Shown in pieces: positions 1-3,700 of a stretch of DNA of 6,437 nucleotides. This DNA is from Caryophanales bacterium (GTDB lineage Bacteria > Bacillota_I > Bacilli_A > RFN20 > CAG-826), in contig JALEUF010000116.1 of NCBI GenBank assembly GCA_022781015.1, positions 1 to 6,437 on the forward strand, read 5' to 3'. Both the position numbers and the translations under genes were made by a program. Every line of letters begins with the position of its first letter. Positions within the stretch are counted from its first letter, which is position 1. A model generated the notes under the pieces. The model had not been told where the DNA came from. It worked only from the letters and a program-made list of their open reading frames with translations, and searched no databases.

Positions 1-68
1 ACGCTATTAGGCTCCATTCCCTTTAAAAACCTTAGTCTTCTGGAATTAAGTTCATCTTTTGGAATCAT
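1..68 (-). CDS. pepP: Probable Xaa-Pro aminopeptidase (aminopeptidase P), N-terminal fragment
   Basis: Only the first 22 codons and two bases of the next are inside the window; the gene continues past the left edge. The start is ATG at 68-66, five bases after a strong GGAGGT site. The visible peptide begins MIPKDELNSRRLRF and continues LKGMEPNS, with the next codon beginning GT (Val). The pattern of two arginines, about seven residues, then M-x-P-x-S-[VA] matches the beginning of the AMP_N domain of PepP-type aminopeptidase P, for example the RRQALVEQMQPGSA stretch I recall from the E. coli enzyme. That family consists of cytosolic metallopeptidases that remove an N-terminal residue preceding proline. 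The catalytic pita-bread domain and its metal ligands lie outside the window, so activity cannot be judged. It follows the YigZ-family gene after 42 bp on the same strand, so cotranscription is likely. The assignment rests on about 20 residues and is therefore moderate. Confidence 0.55.
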   Translation of the reverse strand, partial: MIPKDELNSRRLRFLKGMEPNS

Positions 69-72
69 AACT

Positions 73-78
73 ACCTCC
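73..78 (-). promoter_or_regulatory. Strong Shine-Dalgarno site for the aminopeptidase P gene
   Basis: The minus strand reads GTGGAGGTAGTTATG. GGAGGT is a near-perfect match to the anti-Shine-Dalgarno sequence, with five bases between it and the ATG at 68-66. It fixes the start of the gene running off the left edge. It contrasts with the upstream YigZ-family gene, whose ATG has no such site. Confidence 0.85.
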
Positions 79-80
79 AC

Positions 81-99
81 AAGGGATATTCTATCCCTT
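81..99 (-). promoter_or_regulatory. Intergenic hairpin next to the pepP ribosome binding site
   Basis: This is a perfect inverted repeat. On the minus strand it reads AAGGGATA, a GAA loop, then TATCCCTT: an 8-bp stem with three G-C pairs and a 3-nt loop. It lies in the 42-bp gap between the YigZ-family stop and the pepP start and ends two bases before GGAGGT. No U-run follows on the minus strand, so it is not a typical intrinsic terminator for this operon. On the plus strand it is followed by only two further T before a C, and no plus-strand gene ends here. It may be an mRNA stability or processing element, a structure that affects ribosome access at pepP, or a short operator-like palindrome. 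Only the pairing is seen; the role is inferred. Confidence 0.5.
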
Positions 100-104
100 T
101 TCAA

Positions 105-121
105 ATCTATTTAGGATAGAT
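105..121 (-). repeat. Short AT-rich inverted repeat across the YigZ-family stop codon
   Basis: ATCTAT and ATAGAT flank a 5-nt spacer that includes the TAA stop of the YigZ-family gene. The 6-bp stem has a single G-C pair, so it would be weak. It lies just upstream of the stronger hairpin at 81-99 in the transcript. It is noted for completeness and may be chance in AT-rich DNA. Confidence 0.25.
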
Positions 122-719
122 ATTTACTCTCGATTAATTTATCCCCTTCTTCTAGAAGAAGATAAGCATCAACAAAAGAAGATAGAAGGGAATCTATTTC
201 TTCTTTTTTGGAATATATAGAGAATATGACATTCATCTGATAGGAAATATCTTTGATGCATATATGCTTAGATTTAGCTAACCTAGAAATAGAAGAGAAA
301 ATATCATAAGGAGTAGAGATAATTACATAATGGGTCTCTTCTTTTGTTATGAAACTAGCTTTCTTATAGGCTTCTTCTAAAGATAGAAGGAAATAGGAAC
401 GAAGCCTTCCTACCCCTAGATCTTTACCCCCGTAATACCTAGTAACAATTACTCCTACATCATCCATATTATTTCTAGTTAAGAAGTCTAGCATTGGCTT
501 GCCTGCAGTAGATGAAGGTTCCCCATCATCGCTACACCTAACTTCATTATTAATGATATAGGCATAAGGAATATGTTTAGCCTTATGATGTTCCTTGCTA
601 ATTTGTTCTAGTTTGCTTTTAAATTCATCCAAGGAATCGCAAGAAAAAAGGAAACATTTAAATATTGAGCCAAGGCAACTAGATTCACCTTGCACTTCTT
701 CTTTTAGATAGTTCTTCAT
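111..719 (-). CDS. yigZ: YigZ/IMPACT-family (UPF0029) protein
   Basis: This 202-residue protein has the usual length of bacterial YigZ/YvyE proteins. The signature is clear: RCSDDGEPSSTAGKPMLDFL at 61-80 corresponds to the family's S-D-D-G-E-P-S-G-T-A-G-x-P block, and VTRYYGGKDLGVGRL at 92-106 to its V-V-T-R-Y-F-G-G-x-K-L-G-x-G-G-L block. A C-terminal part (about 128-195) fits the DUF1949 domain, which has an EF-G domain V-like fold. The protein should be cytosolic, as no signal peptide or membrane segment is seen. The bacterial function is not settled; eukaryotic IMPACT relatives act on the GCN1/GCN2 translational stress pathway. Departures from the consensus are HIPYAYI (49-55) where H-x-C-x-A-Y is usual, GVGRL for GAGGL, and no clear K-S-R-F near the N-terminus. 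The ATG at 719 is chosen because it forms an ATGA overlap with the preceding stop and gives the normal family N-terminus. No Shine-Dalgarno precedes it, so translational coupling is likely. Confidence 0.93.
   Translation of the reverse strand: MKNYLKEEVQGESSCLGSIFKCFLFSCDSLDEFKSKLEQISKEHHKAKHIPYAYIINNEVRCSDDGEPSSTAGKPMLDFLTRNNMDDVGVIVTRYYGGKDLGVGRLRSYFLLSLEEAYKKASFITKEETHYVIISTPYDIFSSISRLAKSKHICIKDISYQMNVIFSIYSKKEEIDSLLSSFVDAYLLLEEGDKLIESKYLS
716..719 (-). promoter_or_regulatory. ATGA stop/start overlap (translational coupling)
   Basis: The four bases ATGA contain the start codon of the YigZ-family gene (719-717) and the TGA stop of the giant gene (718-716). The 20 bases upstream of the ATG on the minus strand, TGCTTCCATTATCTCTGCAT, contain no purine-rich ribosome binding site. 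Ribosomes finishing the giant frame are therefore the obvious source of initiation on the YigZ-family gene. Confidence 0.8.
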
Positions 720-3700
720 GATGCAGAGATAATGGAAGCAACGCTAGAATAACTAAATACTTGACCAGAAGCGTCTTTGAAGTAATTAGTAGGATTATTC
801 AAATCAAACATATCGTTTGTATTAGCGACATAGATACCTTTACCAGCAAGTATGTCATATAAAGAGCCTAGATAAACTAGATCGACATAATGCCTATTTT
901 CATTATTTATATCCCCTAAATAGGCGACAGTCTTATTGGAATTGACCAAATCAAATAATAGATTAATCATTTTGGACAAGCCATCTAAGACATTAGAATC
1001 TTTAAGTTGGGCGTAATCGCCTTCTTTGAACGAAGTGAAGGTTGTAGAAGAGATGAACGAAGATCTAGCCGCTAATGGATTGGATAAAGAGCCACCACCT
1101 AACGCATATCTATTGATATTAGCAACATTAATTTCCATATAATGGTCTAATTGACCTGCAAGCAATTCTTTTCCTAGATTCGAATCATAATTATTGAAGT
1201 CTTTTAGATAATTTATGATATTTACATCTTTTAATGTTGGATCAGTAGCATTGCCTTTAGCAATTGCACCTAAAACACCGTTATAAGTAGCAAACGTAGC
1301 AGAATCGGCTGCTGTGGAAGCAGTATCTAGATAAGCCTGGAAGATTGAAGAGGAGAATATTTGCTCATCAAAGAACTTTGCTTCATCAGCCATATTAGAC
1401 TTGCCAAATATTTCAGTAATCTTTTCCGATTTTTTATACTTGTTAGCACCGTCAAAATTCGAAGCCAAAGAAACTGGTACTTTGGTTTCATTAAAGTCAA
1501 CCGTCACTTCTAATATATTATTGAATACTAGCCCCCTGCTAGCAAATGTAGTCTTAGTAGCATCTTCCCCTACTTTGACACTAGTTCCATCGAAATTAAA
1601 TTCGCCAGAATAGATGGTTGAATCTTTCAATAAATCGAAAATCCCTTTTGTTGAATGGCCTTCGTACCTAAAGTCACGGAAGTCTTTATTCCTAGTAGTA
1701 TCAATTGTGCTTTTAGCATTAAAATCGAAATATTTATGGCTTGCAGGATCGTACATGTCTTTTAATAAAGAGCCAATCGCAGCGATGTCTTTCTTGGCAA
1801 GTTGCTCCCTAGTTAACGAATATATGGCTGTATCGAAATAAACATGAACACTAGAGATTACGCCACCCTCTACACATTCTAATGTAAATGGATTACGTAA
1901 ATCTTTGGTAATAACCTCGTATTTATTAGAACCTAAATCATTAACGGTTAATACAGGATTCAATTCCTCACCAGTTATGAACTTAACTGAATACTTACCA
2001 TTACTAGAATCGAAAGTAATCCTATTGATGGATGGGGTATTTTCTTCTAGATAGTAATCAGAGAAATCATAAGAAGTAGAATTTAGCATATCGAATTCAA
2101 TAATAGATTTATCATTAAGACCGGTGTTTTCTAATAAATCAGATAAGGTATCAGATAAAGCATCTTCGACAATGGCTAGCCCATTCATATCATGAAATAA
2201 ATCGGTTATTTTTTCCGGTTCAAGGGTTTTTAAGGTATCTTTGCTTATATCGATAGGACCATTGCTAGATGAACCGGTTTTCTTCAATAATTGGTGCCTA
2301 TTCGCATCATAGATAAGCCCATATTCCTTTGTTCCGTCATATCCATATGTCAAATGGTTGATCTCATCCATCCAACTACCGGTAAAGGAAACAATCCTAT
2401 CATGTAATTTATTTTTATATGTATAGGTCGGATTTGTACCAATAGAATCTAGGTATTTAGCCCCATCTGAAGAAATAGAGAAAGCTTTTTCAGCAAGTCC
2501 ACTATTGTCATAGATGTAATAGACGAGTTGTTCAAAGACAGTTAAATCATCTTTTAAATCACCACTAGTTCCTTCATTTAGGCAATCCCCATTATTATGG
2601 AATACATATGATTCGGAGAAATCATACATCAAAGACCTTAACAACAATGGATCAAGGTTTTCTAATGTAGTCGATGCATTTGCTAAAGCAGTTTTGTTAT
2701 CTCTAATCAAAGGTAATATCGAACAAATTAAATCTAGTTCGCCTGCCCATTCTTCGTCGGATAAGCCTGGATTTGATGAAGTTTTATATTTGACAAAGCA
2801 ATTTGCCCTAGCCAAATCAATTCCAGGTATTTCATATGTTGTGCCTTGGAATAATTCATACATTGCGTTAGGAATTACATCTTGGTAAAAGGAGCATTTG
2901 TTCAAGGCTTTAAATAAAGCGGAAAGACCTTCGCTGGAAACGTTGTCAAAATCGATTGTATTATCACTCTTAAAAATGTCTTTTTCATCTGCACTTAATA
3001 AGTCTGAATAGAAGGTTGACAATTCATCTAGTTTTTTATCTGATTCAATGAAATTGCCACTATCATATTTGTTTTTAAAAACATTTTTCACTAAGTCGAT
3101 AACTTTATCATTAATGGAAGTATAACTAGCATCACCTGGATTAGCGGAATTCCAAAGATAATCGTGAAGCGAATCAGTATCAGCAAACTTAGCCATGACA
3201 GCTTGGAAACAAGTCATTTTGTTTTCATCAAATAGTTTGACAACATCAAGTCTGCCATACGGACTCGTGTAGTCATAGTATTTAGTGCCAGTTTTGTCTT
3301 CTTCTCTAACCCCGTTCATGGAATTGAATATTCCACTTCTAGACATGGCCTTTAAACCCTCAGTCAAATGGAATGGGTCAATTGATTTTAAATTATTTCC
3401 GTCTAAACCATCGCAATAGGAAAGATTGTAGAACAAATCTACTAGATTAGTAATTTCAGAATTGCTATAACGATCATAACTTCCGTCTGCTGTCCTAGTA
3501 AAATAAGGATCAGCGGCCCAAAGGAAATCGTTTTTGAAAGCGCCATTGCCTACAATGTGGTTTACATTGAAATGTTGTCCATCAGGTCCGACTCTAAAGA
3601 GGATGGTTTCAATTTTGTTTGGTAATGCATAACCTAATAATTTTGAATTGCTAATTTTCGTTAACAAGTCCTCTAAATTATCCCTATTTGCCAATTTTTC

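Noticed and set aside
81..104. Intrinsic terminator at the intergenic hairpin
   Set aside because: On the minus strand no U-run follows. On the plus strand the T-run is very short and no plus-strand gene ends here.
82..110. Promoter in the yigZ-pepP gap (TTGAAA and TAGAAT on the minus strand)
   Set aside because: The two boxes are only 5 bases apart, and neither has a good partner at 16-18 bases.
716..780. C-terminal sorting signal or membrane anchor on the giant protein
   Set aside because: The C-terminus, ending SVASIISAS, has no LPXTG-like motif, hydrophobic segment or positively charged tail.
2138..2160. Short direct repeat of ATCAGATAA type
   Set aside because: It simply encodes two L-S-D triplets in adjacent codons and has no wider extent.
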